Below, piece after piece: positions 8,170 to 17,068 of a stretch of 21,820 nt of DNA. This stretch comes from JBELHJ01 sp042091495 (GTDB taxonomy: Bacteria; Bacteroidota; Bacteroidia; Flavobacteriales; Flavobacteriaceae): positions 1-21,820 of the forward strand of contig JBELHJ010000037.1 of assembly GCA_042091495.1 (NCBI GenBank), read 5' to 3'. Each line of letters opens with the position of its first letter. The first letter of the stretch is position 1. The translations under genes were made by a program, and so were the position numbers. The notes beneath the pieces were generated by a model, which worked only from the letters and a program-made list of their open reading frames with translations, ran no database searches and was not told the origin of the DNA.

Positions 8170-9573
8170 TTATTTTTTAGTTTTTTTCTTGTAAGGATTT
8201 AATTTAATTAATGGAAATTCTGGATGAGGGGTTCGCGATGATTCTAATACCAATTGTAACTCTGAAACCTTATCAGGGTATTTACTGGCCATGTTTTCTG
8301 CTTCACCTGGATCATTTTCAATATCATAAAGTTCTATGGGCTTTTTAAAACGTTTTACAAGTTTCCATTGGCCTTTTCTTATAGCCTGAGTTGGCCCTTT
8401 ACTCTCATTAAATTCCCAATACAGATGTTGATGTTGTATTTGTTTACGTTTTCCTTTTAGCGTTGGCAAAAACGAAATTCCATCTGTAGCATCTGTTGGT
8501 TTTAATTTTGCCATATCACAAAACGTGGGGAGAAAATCCCAAAAGGCAGCTATATGATTGGTTTCAGATCCCGCTTTTATTTTAGCGGGCCATCGTACTA
8601 AAAATGGTACTTTAACACCGCCTTCATACAAATCACGTTTCCTCCCGCGATAAGGACCATTACTATCAAAAAATGGCTGAGCTAATTTATCGTACTCATG
8701 CCCATTATCACTGGTAAAAATTACCAAGGTATTTTTATCTATACCCTGTTCTTTTAATAAGGCCATAATTTCACCAATTTGTGCATCCATTCTAGATACC
8801 ATACCAGCATATGTGGTGTGCCCTTCTTTATCATGTAAGTAGTGCCCTGGAAACATTTTACGTTGAGGCCAATTCTGATTAACATAGTCTGATTTCGATT
8901 CTTCTGGAACCGTTAACTCATAGTGTGGTGTGGTGTAAGCGAGATACAAAAAGAAAGGTTCTGCTTTATTAGAGAGCACAAAATCTTTAGCCTTCTCAGT
9001 AAATAAATCCTGAACAAACTGCCCTTGTTTCTTTTGCCAATTATTCCCTTTAATGGGCTTGTAGGTATTATTTTCCCATATAGAATCTGGGTAATGGTGG
9101 TGGGCTACTTTGTGTCTATTAAATCCATAGAAGTAATCAAATCCTTGTTTGTTAGGAACCCCCGACCCTAGATTTTCACCGAGGCCCCACTTTCCAATAA
9201 TACCAGTAGTATAGCCAGCTCTTTTTAATTCTTCTGCCACAGTAACATCAGAAGGAGATAAATCCACGGGTAAACCATTGGCCGTCCACCTTGGGTTTTC
9301 TCGAACTGAGGAGTGTCCTGAATGTTTTCCTGTAATTAAACTGGCGCGAGATGGACCACAAACTGTGGAACCAGCATAAAAATTATTGAATATCATGCCT
9401 TCTTTTGCAAGCTGATCGATCTGAGGGGTTTTAATGTATTTCTGTCCATTATAACCAACATCACCCCACCCTAAATCATCAGCTACAATAAGTATAATAT
9501 TAGGTTTGGATGTTTGCGAATAACACCATGAAAAACAAAATAATATAACTATTATATGAAGCTTACTTTTCAT
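8170..9573 (-). CDS. Secreted S1-family sulfatase (S2), GKWGLG type
   Basis: A 467-residue sulfatase with signal peptide (residues 1-20, ending WCYSQ). It has D32/D33 metal ligands in ADDLG, the C72-G-P-S-R site for formylglycine, and SDNGHEYD in the second half. The usual GKWHLG motif reads GKWGLG (128-133), and a GFDYFYGFNRHKVAHHHYP stretch follows; both are, as I recall, normal in one arylsulfatase subfamily and not a defect. The frame extends upstream to 9642, but that part lies inside the preceding gene and lacks a signal peptide, so the ATG at 9573 is chosen. This start overlaps the 3' end of S3 by 11 bp, suggesting translational coupling. It should act in the periplasm or on the surface, removing one type of sulfate ester. 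Which position it attacks cannot be told from the sequence. Confidence 0.92.
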   Translation of the reverse strand: MKSKLHIIVILFCFSWCYSQTSKPNIILIVADDLGWGDVGYNGQKYIKTPQIDQLAKEGMIFNNFYAGSTVCGPSRASLITGKHSGHSSVRENPRWTANGLPVDLSPSDVTVAEELKRAGYTTGIIGKWGLGENLGSGVPNKQGFDYFYGFNRHKVAHHHYPDSIWENNTYKPIKGNNWQKKQGQFVQDLFTEKAKDFVLSNKAEPFFLYLAYTTPHYELTVPEESKSDYVNQNWPQRKMFPGHYLHDKEGHTTYAGMVSRMDAQIGEIMALLKEQGIDKNTLVIFTSDNGHEYDKLAQPFFDSNGPYRGRKRDLYEGGVKVPFLVRWPAKIKAGSETNHIAAFWDFLPTFCDMAKLKPTDATDGISFLPTLKGKRKQIQHQHLYWEFNESKGPTQAIRKGQWKLVKRFKKPIELYDIENDPGEAENMASKYPDKVSELQLVLESSRTPHPEFPLIKLNPYKKKTKK

Positions 9574-11092
9574 TCGCCTTGAATTTTTTATAGGCCTTAA
9601 CCCATTTTTGAAAACCAGGCTCAACCCCTTTCTCCATAGCACTAATCACCTCTGGATGATACGCTTTTAACCAGTCTATAACGGCTGGAGCTTTTGGTGG
9701 TGGTGCATGCTCCAAGTTTATTGAATCTAAGCCATGGTCATGATGGGTTTGCTGCCAATCATGCAGATACCCTCTCATGGTTTTTAGTATTTTCTTGTAC
9801 TTCTTGTTAGTTGCCAAATTAACCGTTTCATGAGGGTCATTTATCAAGTCGTAGAGCTCTTCTTCTACTTTAGGTTCGAAAAATTTTGATTGTAAGGGAT
9901 CTAATTTACCTTCCTTATAAAGGCCTCTCATAATATGAACAGCTGGTCTGTAAAATTCCAAATACGCTTGGTGAGCGTCCAAAGGCAACTTGGTGTTATA
10001 ATTTTTAATGTAGCGATACTTATCTGTAGTAATGGCTCTTGATTGTTCTAAAACTTCATCCCATAAATCTCTTGCAGAGTATACGTATGATCTGTTTAAT
10101 TCTTGACCTAACAGCGAACGCGCAGTCATGTACTCAGGTAATTCAACATCTGCCACATCTAAAGCTGAAGCAGCAATATCCAAAGGTGTTACTAAGCGGT
10201 CATCTTTAATTGATTGTTTTATGCCTGCTGGCCAGTTTACAATAAGTGGTAAATGCAATCCTGGATCATACAAGTAACCTTTACCTCTCACATTGCAGCG
10301 GCCGTTATCTCCAACAAATACTACAATGGTATTATCAAACATATTTTTATCCCTAAGATCATCTAACAGGATTTTTACCTCATTATCCATGTATTCTATT
10401 TGATCGAGATACTTGGCCCAATCTAATCTGGTCTCTGGCGTATCGGCAATGTAAGGTGGTAATTCTCCGTCTTCCGGATTCACTTTATGTGATGACTTTT
10501 TACGAATTTGATTCCACCAGTCTCCACGATGTGTCACTGTAAGGGTCACTTGTGCGAAAAAGGGTTGGTCTTCAGGAGTAATGGTGTTTGCTTTATCAAA
10601 GAGTCCAAATGTGGTGTTTCCATCCCAAGGACCAATAGCTTTGTGTTTAAAGTTAACATCAACTTTCTTGCTACCCCCTTTAACCAATTTACTCCCCAAA
10701 ATACAGGTATAACCAGCGTCTCTAAGGTATTTGGTTATAGGTTGGTAAGGCGCTTGTAGAGGGATAGAACGGTTAGAACGATGGTGCTGTGTATTGGTTA
10801 TATTTTGATGCACCCCAGTAATCATATTAGAACGGCTTGGTGAACATATGGAATTGGTACCATAGCAATTCATAAACTGAATTCCTGTAGCTGCTAACTC
10901 ATCTAAAACTGGTGTTTTAACCGCAGACATGCCGTAACATCCCAAATCAATACTCATATCCTCTGCCATAATCCAAAGCACATTAGGTCTGGAATCCTTA
11001 TTATAAGTTGACTGTTGCGAAAATCCCATAAGCCCTGTAATACAAAGAACTATAGACCAAAAGATTTTGTTATTTAATTTCATACGATGCAT
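9563..11092 (-). CDS. Secreted S1-family sulfatase (S3), sulfamidase-like (possibly S1_8)
   Basis: A 509-residue sulfatase with a hydrophobic signal (residues 8-26, ending GFSQ). The first metal motif is MAEDMS (E44/D45) in place of the common DDLG, the catalytic site is C83-S-P-S-R, and the second metal motif is GDNGRCN. The GKWHLG block of typical members is replaced by ILGSKLVKGG (131-140), so the histidine there is absent. MAEDMS plus CSPSR recall heparan N-sulfatase/sulfamidase-like enzymes, a group often labelled S1_8; this is from memory and is tentative. The start ATG at 11092 overlaps the S4 stop by one base (TAATG), which supports this start over the ATG three codons later. It is the most divergent of the seven complete sulfatases, so it probably removes a different sulfate from the others. 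Confidence 0.9.
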   Translation of the reverse strand: MHRMKLNNKIFWSIVLCITGLMGFSQQSTYNKDSRPNVLWIMAEDMSIDLGCYGMSAVKTPVLDELAATGIQFMNCYGTNSICSPSRSNMITGVHQNITNTQHHRSNRSIPLQAPYQPITKYLRDAGYTCILGSKLVKGGSKKVDVNFKHKAIGPWDGNTTFGLFDKANTITPEDQPFFAQVTLTVTHRGDWWNQIRKKSSHKVNPEDGELPPYIADTPETRLDWAKYLDQIEYMDNEVKILLDDLRDKNMFDNTIVVFVGDNGRCNVRGKGYLYDPGLHLPLIVNWPAGIKQSIKDDRLVTPLDIAASALDVADVELPEYMTARSLLGQELNRSYVYSARDLWDEVLEQSRAITTDKYRYIKNYNTKLPLDAHQAYLEFYRPAVHIMRGLYKEGKLDPLQSKFFEPKVEEELYDLINDPHETVNLATNKKYKKILKTMRGYLHDWQQTHHDHGLDSINLEHAPPPKAPAVIDWLKAYHPEVISAMEKGVEPGFQKWVKAYKKFKANEK

Positions 11093-12480
11093 TAATACGG
11101 TTTTTCTTTTCTAGGGGCATCCAAAAAAGCCTTCAATTCTTTAGCCATTTTTGTAGCAATTTCAGGTTTTAATTCTAATAAATTCCATCTTTCATAAGGA
11201 TCTTCTTCTAAATTGTACAATTCTTTAGGATCACCTTCAATAGCTAATAATTTCCATTGCTTGTTTAATGCTATTTGATTGGCAACAGGAGTCATTCTAA
11301 CATCAGTTACATTGACATAGTTACCGCTATTGGCGTATCGGGTACTAATCTCCCAAAACATGGCAGGACGTTCAAGTGTGTTCGCTTTTCCTTTCAAAAC
11401 TCTACTTAAATCCATACCATCAGTAATAACTTTGGCTCCTTTAGCTTTTGCAAAGCTTCCAAATGTCGGTAAGAAATCTACCGTGTTGCTAATTACATCT
11501 GTAGTTTGATCGCGTTTTATTGTTTTGGGCATCCAGGCAATCATGGGGACTCTAACCCCCCCTTCGTGAAAATCGGTTTTACGTCCTTTGAAATGTAACG
11601 GACTCCCCAAATACGCCGGACCATTATCACTAGTGAATATGACCAAAGTATTTTGATCTATGTTTAAAGCTTTTAAAGTTTCAATAAGTTTCCCCAAGCC
11701 CTGATCAATGTGCGTTACCATGCCTCTATACAATAGATCTTGACCTTGAGATGTTTTTTGATAAGGAGCTAAAGCTTCTTCATTGGAATATTCATATGGG
11801 GCGTGAGGCGCATCTAACCAAAGATTTAAAAAGAAGGGTTGATTAGATTTAGAAGCAGATTTTACAAATTTTATGGCTTCATCAAATTTAATATCGGTCC
11901 AATGCCTAGAATCCTCTGGAAGAATAGTATCATCTTTTGCAAGGTGTTTTCCTGCATCTTTGTAAAAACGCTTTTCACGCATAGCAACGCCTCTGTATTG
12001 GGGATCTTCGATCATTGCCAAATAATGATCAAATCCATGTTGAAGCGGACCAGGCATGCTGTTTTTTCGGTCTCTAATATGAGCTTCATTCAATCCCCCT
12101 AAATGCCATTTACCAATATGCATGCTACGATAACCATGAGTTTTAAGCAGTTTAGGAATCGTTAGCACGTCATTATCAAGAAACATCTCTCTATCATTAA
12201 AATGTGTGGACACATTAAATCTTAATGGATATTGCCCTGTTAAAATTCCCACTCTTGTAGGTGTACATACTGCAGAGCTGGCGTAAAATTGAGTAAATCT
12301 TAGACCTTCTTTAGCCATAGCATCTATGTTGGGTGTTTGAATCCGTTTTGATCCGTAACAACTCAAATCACCATACCCTAAATCGTCAGCCAACACCAAA
12401 ATAATATTGGGTTTGGAACTTTGTGAAAAAAGAAACGTTCCCCAAAATAAACCTATTAGTATTAAAGTGGTATGACGCAT
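11092..12480 (-). CDS. Secreted S1-family sulfatase (S4), C-T-P-T-R type
   Basis: A 462-residue sulfatase with signal peptide (1-20, ending LFSQ). Visible motifs are D32/D33 in ADDLGYGD, C72-T-P-T-R for formylglycine, K124/H126 in GKWHLG, and SDNGPAYLG in the C-terminal half, followed by the FHEGGVRVPM block typical of arylsulfatases. All core residues are present, so it is predicted to be active once Cys72 is oxidised by a maturase that is not in the window. It is 3 bp downstream of S5, and its stop overlaps the S3 start as TAATG. The sulfate position it attacks is unknown. Confidence 0.92.
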   Translation of the reverse strand: MRHTTLILIGLFWGTFLFSQSSKPNIILVLADDLGYGDLSCYGSKRIQTPNIDAMAKEGLRFTQFYASSAVCTPTRVGILTGQYPLRFNVSTHFNDREMFLDNDVLTIPKLLKTHGYRSMHIGKWHLGGLNEAHIRDRKNSMPGPLQHGFDHYLAMIEDPQYRGVAMREKRFYKDAGKHLAKDDTILPEDSRHWTDIKFDEAIKFVKSASKSNQPFFLNLWLDAPHAPYEYSNEEALAPYQKTSQGQDLLYRGMVTHIDQGLGKLIETLKALNIDQNTLVIFTSDNGPAYLGSPLHFKGRKTDFHEGGVRVPMIAWMPKTIKRDQTTDVISNTVDFLPTFGSFAKAKGAKVITDGMDLSRVLKGKANTLERPAMFWEISTRYANSGNYVNVTDVRMTPVANQIALNKQWKLLAIEGDPKELYNLEEDPYERWNLLELKPEIATKMAKELKAFLDAPRKEKPY

Positions 12481-12483
12481 GTT

Positions 12484-13899
12484 TTACTTCTTACTTTGTG
12501 ATTTTAAATATTTTTTCATTGCCGAAGGGTTTAGGTATTTAACCTCAGCATTATCCATAAGTTGTTTTTGAATATGAAACGTCACGCTTTCCCAGGCATC
12601 ACCTTCACGCCATAGAGGTTTTATAACTGTTGATTCCCATTTTCGAAATGCCTTCAACAAATTCTTGGAAGCTTTTGGTTCTATCTCACTGAGGTCATTA
12701 GTTTCACCTAAATCGTTAGTTAAATTATATACTCTACTTCCGTAGGTTTTTAGCCCTACCAATTTATAATCATTATATCGCACCGCGTACTCTTGCAATT
12801 TTCTCCAAAATAAAAATTGGTGTGGTGGTTTTAAAGATTTATTTAAAACTGAGGCTGTAAGATCTACGCCGTCTAAGCTCCAAGATTTATCCACTTTAAT
12901 TCCCGCTGCAGCAACAGATGTCGTAAAAATATCAAGTGCCGATGTTAACCCGTGATAACGGATTCCTGAGGGTAATTTTTTTGGCCATTTCATTATAAAA
13001 GGCACACGGTGGCCTCCCTCAAACTTGTTGCCTTTAGCTCCTTTAAGTGGTGTATTTGATGATAAATTACTGTAAGCTCCACCATTATCACTTAGAAAAA
13101 AGATAATGGTATTGTCTTCTAGATTTAAAGCTTTCAAGCAATCATTAATTCGGCCCACGTTTTCATCAAGGGACCAGGTCATGGCTGCTAATTTTTTTCT
13201 GGGATGCCCTTTAAACTTCTCAAGATGCTCTTTTTTAGCATGCATAGGCGTATGTACAGCATTATAGGCCAAATACATAAAAAACGGTTCCACTTTAGAA
13301 GCTTTTATATAAGAAATGGCTTTATCTGTAATGACATCAGTGAGGTATCCCTCAAAAGTAACTGGGGTTCTATTCTCACGCAAAGTTTGTGTGAAATTGG
13401 GTTTCTTTAGTGGAAAATAAGAACGCGCTCCACCTAAAAATCCATAAAACTGATCAAATCCTCTTTGATCGGGGTAATCATCTTCTAAATGTCCTAAATG
13501 CCATTTACCTATAGCATAAGTGTTGTAAGATTTCGTTTTCAACACATCAGCTATGGTTTTAACATCTGCTGGAAGTCCAAGCTCACCACTTTGTGCATCC
13601 CCTGTGTGATTAGCTTCAAAACCAAATTCCTGCTGGTATCTTCCTGTAATTAAACCGGCTCTTGACGGCGCACAAACAGTGGCACTCACATGAGCGTCTG
13701 TAAAAATAATACCTTCAGACGCCAACTGATCTATATGTGGGGTTTTTAGATCGTTACTTCCCATAAAACCAAAATCAGCATAGCCTGCATCATCAATTAA
13801 AATGACTATAATATTTGGCAACTGCGCATTGGTGTTTTGTGCAGCTAATTGATTAACACTTAGCAAAAGGATAAAAACAAATAGGCGTAGGTTAATCAT
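12484..13899 (-). CDS. Secreted S1-family sulfatase (S5), related to the sulfatase half of the GH2 fusion
   Basis: A 471-residue sulfatase with signal peptide (1-21, ending QLAAQ). Motifs: D36/D37 in LIDDAGY, C76-A-P-S-R, K132/H134 in GKWHLG, and FLSDNGGAYSN. It shares several distinctive stretches with the sulfatase domain of the fusion protein: GRYQ..FGF after the active site, GFDxFxGFLxG followed by YFP, FLYLAYNAxHxP, and FFLSDNGG. The two therefore look like one subfamily (S1_19 is my tentative guess), although the genes are not adjacent. Spacing is 9 bp after S6 and 3 bp before S4. Two related enzymes in one operon suggest attack on the same sulfate position in different contexts, or at different stages of breakdown. 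Confidence 0.92.
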   Translation of the reverse strand: MINLRLFVFILLLSVNQLAAQNTNAQLPNIIVILIDDAGYADFGFMGSNDLKTPHIDQLASEGIIFTDAHVSATVCAPSRAGLITGRYQQEFGFEANHTGDAQSGELGLPADVKTIADVLKTKSYNTYAIGKWHLGHLEDDYPDQRGFDQFYGFLGGARSYFPLKKPNFTQTLRENRTPVTFEGYLTDVITDKAISYIKASKVEPFFMYLAYNAVHTPMHAKKEHLEKFKGHPRKKLAAMTWSLDENVGRINDCLKALNLEDNTIIFFLSDNGGAYSNLSSNTPLKGAKGNKFEGGHRVPFIMKWPKKLPSGIRYHGLTSALDIFTTSVAAAGIKVDKSWSLDGVDLTASVLNKSLKPPHQFLFWRKLQEYAVRYNDYKLVGLKTYGSRVYNLTNDLGETNDLSEIEPKASKNLLKAFRKWESTVIKPLWREGDAWESVTFHIQKQLMDNAEVKYLNPSAMKKYLKSQSKK

Positions 13900-13908
13900 A
13901 GTTATGAT

Positions 13909-15426
13909 TTACTTTTTATTTACAATAGCTTCAATTTCGGCAGAAAATGTCTCTATAAGTTCTGGATGGTCCTTAGCTACGTTTTTTAGCTGACCACGGT
14001 CTGCAGACAAATCAAACAATTGCATGTTTTTATCGCGACCGGTTTCAATATTAACCTGCTTGTTTAATTTCCAACCTTTATGCGGTGGAATGAAAGCCCA
14101 ATTTCCTTTTCTGTAGGTAGTTAACCCATTCTGTCCCAAAATTAAACTTTCACGACCTTGGTTAGATTTACCCAGAAGCGCATCTAAAATATTTTCACTG
14201 TCTGTTAGCTCTAAAGGTTGATTTAACATCCCGGCAAAAGAAGCCAGTAAATCCATTTGGCAGACCAAAGCATCTGAAACTCCTGGCTTAACAGTATCTG
14301 GCCAACTTACCATAAAAGGCACATGACTTCCAGCTTCAAATAAACTGTATTTCCCACCTCTTAACCCCCCTTTAGGCGTGTGATCTCCATTTTTTTCTAC
14401 AGCATCATCGTGATAACCATCATCTAAAACCGGGCCATTATCACTTGAAAACACGATAATGGTGTTTTTATCCAAATTCAAAGCTTTTAACTTATCTAGT
14501 AATTGCCCAACAGCCCAATCGGCTTCTAAAATTACATCACCTCTTGGTCCTAAACCTGAAGTTCCGGCAAACCTTGGGTGAGGTACTCTAGGGACATGAG
14601 GCTGGTGTAAGCTGTAAAACAAGAAAAATGGTTCATCTTTATGCGTATCAACAAAAGCTAATGTTTCTTTTAAGAAATCATCAGACATGTCTTCATCAAT
14701 AAAACGTGCCGAATTACCGCCTTTCATATATCCAATTCTAGAAATCCCGTTATGAATGGTTTTATTATGACCATGACTTGGATGCATTTTTAATAACTCA
14801 GGGTGAGTTTTTCCAGTGACTTGCCCTTCAAAATTTTCTTTATAACTAACTGCTATAGGGTCCTTAGGATCTAAGTTAACTACAGCTTCATTTTGCACAT
14901 AAACTGATGGTACACGGTCATTAGTTGAAGCCATGATATAGGAATAGTCAAAACCAATAGCTCTTGGTCCCGGTGAAATTTCACCGTTCCAGTCCATAGC
15001 TTCATTCCCTAATCCCAAATGCCATTTACCAATTACCCCTGTAAAATAGCCTGCATCGTGAAGCATTGAAGGCAAGGTTTGTTTATCTATATCAAAAAGT
15101 AATGGCGCATTACCTTTTAAAATCTTAGCCTTTTGTTTTCTAAAGGGATATTGTCCAGACAACAACGCATAGCGACTTGGTGTACAAGTTGGAGACGATG
15201 CATAACCGTTTGTAAAACGAATCCCATTTTTAGCAATTCTGTCAAAATTAGGCGTAATCAATTCTTTAGCGCCATAGGCACTTACATCGCCATAACCCAA
15301 ATCATCTAAGTAGACGACAATAATATTTGGTTTTGAAATAGCATTACTATCAGACTGCTGTTTTTTATTCACTTTACAAGCACTAAAACTTAGTACACAC
15401 AAACACAATACTGCTAACTTTTTCAT
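13909..15426 (-). CDS. Lipoprotein S1-family sulfatase (S6), paralogue of S7
   Basis: A 505-residue sulfatase with a lipoprotein signal (lipobox SFSAC, lipidated C17), so it should be membrane-anchored, unlike S2-S5. Motifs: D41/D42 in LDDLGYGD, C81-T-P-S-R, K134/H136 in GKWHLGLG, and SSDNGPVLDDGYHDDAVEK. It aligns almost residue for residue with S7: the GKWHLGLG blocks fall at identical positions, and both have DWNG.xSPGPxAIGFDYS, NGISRIGYMxGG and GDHxPxGxxRGGKYS. The pair is clearly one subfamily arising from duplication. It lies between the beta-helix gene (10 bp upstream) and S5 (9 bp downstream). The subfamily number and the sulfate position are not readable by eye. Confidence 0.93.
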   Translation of the reverse strand: MKKLAVLCLCVLSFSACKVNKKQQSDSNAISKPNIIVVYLDDLGYGDVSAYGAKELITPNFDRIAKNGIRFTNGYASSPTCTPSRYALLSGQYPFRKQKAKILKGNAPLLFDIDKQTLPSMLHDAGYFTGVIGKWHLGLGNEAMDWNGEISPGPRAIGFDYSYIMASTNDRVPSVYVQNEAVVNLDPKDPIAVSYKENFEGQVTGKTHPELLKMHPSHGHNKTIHNGISRIGYMKGGNSARFIDEDMSDDFLKETLAFVDTHKDEPFFLFYSLHQPHVPRVPHPRFAGTSGLGPRGDVILEADWAVGQLLDKLKALNLDKNTIIVFSSDNGPVLDDGYHDDAVEKNGDHTPKGGLRGGKYSLFEAGSHVPFMVSWPDTVKPGVSDALVCQMDLLASFAGMLNQPLELTDSENILDALLGKSNQGRESLILGQNGLTTYRKGNWAFIPPHKGWKLNKQVNIETGRDKNMQLFDLSADRGQLKNVAKDHPELIETFSAEIEAIVNKK

Positions 15427-15436
15427 AGTTGTTGTT

Positions 15437-17068
15437 TTAATTTGGTATTTCTATTGCTCCCATATCAGGTTTATCTATAATAGGATTACCTATAATGTCT
15501 TTTTTTAATAGCAACCCTAAATGTAAGCCTTTGGAGTCTCCTGGAATAGGCGTTATAAAATCGCCTTGATCTTTTATAATTGCTTTATTAGTGGGGATGT
15601 AGTTTTGTAACTCTTCAGAGATGACTGTGCTTAAACCTGCATCACCAAAATGCGGTTTATCATCTTGAATAATAGTTGCTTTAGGCCAATTAGTTTGCTT
15701 TAAATAGAGATTATTTTCAAATACTATATTTTCAACTCGTGATACACCTGCTTGTTCTGGCTTGTACTGATCTCCTAGTACGCCTTGACTTTCACCTTTT
15801 ATATAAAAAATATTGTTTTTTATAAGCACCCCAGATGATGCGCGATCTATAGCATATTTTGAGATTATATTTTCTGAGGCGATGATAGTATTATTATAAA
15901 TGTAGCTATTAAAAGGGCCATTACGTTCATTCCCTTTACCAACAAATCCACTTAGCCAAAGCGTTTTACCTTGTTGAAATGCCCCATTTTGTCCTTTCAT
16001 GCGGTGCCCATCATTGACACTTATATTGTAGCGGTAAGCACAATTGTAATTATTCCCTAATATTTCACAAAATCCTCCGGCATTATTTGCACTGTAATTG
16101 TATTGAATAATGACATCAGAACAATTAAAATCAATATGTACGCCAGCAGAATCAGCAGGCCCATTGGCATTCATAAAGGTGTTATATTCAATAAGCACAT
16201 TGGTGCTACCCCAAGTCCATAAGCAACTGCCTCGACCCCATTTTCGGGAATCGTCTTTACTCCCTGAGTTTGTAATATTGTTATGATGTACGTGAACGTC
16301 TGAAACACGAGACATTTGCATACCGGGACCACCGGTTTTAGACACCTCACAATGGGCAATTTCAACATTTGAAATAAAATTACCTGTTAATTTTATGCCT
16401 GTATGTGCCACATTGTAAACTTGAGTATTTAAAATCTTTACATCTGAAATTTGAGAAGAATCAAATTTATTAATCACACGGATACCCCAACCGTAATTTT
16501 GTTTACCATTGGCTGTTTTCACCTCCCATTTAGGTCTCGTATAACCTTCCGCATTAAAAAACACATCATGTACTTTTAAATTGTCAAGAGTAATAGATTT
16601 TGTATGACTTTCAGCAGAAGTGGTTATTAAAACACCGCAACGCATGGCTTTCTTGGAACTAATAGACGTATAATTTTTTGCTGCACTTGCCGAGATGTCT
16701 AAATGATCTATTTTAAGGTAACTGCAATCTTTTATGAGAAGTGCATTTAACGGACCAAAAGTTTCTATATAAGCATATGCTGCTTCGGTATTACTGTTTT
16801 TGAAGGTAGATATTTTAATTGGAGCATCACTAGTACCGTGAATATTCTCAAGATGTAATGGCTTATGAAATATACCCCCTGCATGTAATAAAATAACATC
16901 ACCAGGTTTTAGATTTAGGGTTTTTATTTTAAAAAGACTTTTAAACGCCTTGTTTGGTGCTAATCCAGAATTAGTGTCATTACCGTGTGTAGCATCAAAA
17001 TAATAAGTCTTTCCATGGGTTGCTATGGCAAAAAACAAAAAACATATGTAAATAATAGTTTTATTCAC
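15437..17068 (-). CDS. Secreted right-handed parallel beta-helix protein, probable polysaccharide-active enzyme
   Basis: A 543-residue protein from the GTG at 17068. A signal peptide (about 1-19, ending ATHG) precedes KTYYFDATHGNDTNSGL and LKPGDVILLHAGG, the usual opening of secreted right-handed beta-helix proteins. Many turn-like repeats follow (for example KITG/N-I-S-N-V-E-I, VHVHHNNITNSGS, VIIQYNYSANNAGG, YIYNNTIIAS), and the chain ends PDMGAIEIPN. The frame extends to a TTG at 17092, but only the GTG gives a compact signal peptide; it overlaps the S7 stop by 8 bases, suggesting coupling. Polysaccharide lyases (such as PL6 or PL31) and several glycosidase families (such as GH110, GH120 and GH141) use this fold, and I cannot place it in any one of them. 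Its position between two paralogous sulfatases suggests it cleaves the same desulfated or partly sulfated glycan. Confidence 0.8.
   Translation of the reverse strand: MNKTIIYICFLFFAIATHGKTYYFDATHGNDTNSGLAPNKAFKSLFKIKTLNLKPGDVILLHAGGIFHKPLHLENIHGTSDAPIKISTFKNSNTEAAYAYIETFGPLNALLIKDCSYLKIDHLDISASAAKNYTSISSKKAMRCGVLITTSAESHTKSITLDNLKVHDVFFNAEGYTRPKWEVKTANGKQNYGWGIRVINKFDSSQISDVKILNTQVYNVAHTGIKLTGNFISNVEIAHCEVSKTGGPGMQMSRVSDVHVHHNNITNSGSKDDSRKWGRGSCLWTWGSTNVLIEYNTFMNANGPADSAGVHIDFNCSDVIIQYNYSANNAGGFCEILGNNYNCAYRYNISVNDGHRMKGQNGAFQQGKTLWLSGFVGKGNERNGPFNSYIYNNTIIASENIISKYAIDRASSGVLIKNNIFYIKGESQGVLGDQYKPEQAGVSRVENIVFENNLYLKQTNWPKATIIQDDKPHFGDAGLSTVISEELQNYIPTNKAIIKDQGDFITPIPGDSKGLHLGLLLKKDIIGNPIIDKPDMGAIEIPN

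Noticed and set aside
8170..9573. S2 considered inactive because GKWHLG reads GKWGLG
   Set aside because: This variant with the following HHHYP block is, as I recall, normal for one arylsulfatase subfamily, and all other core residues are present.
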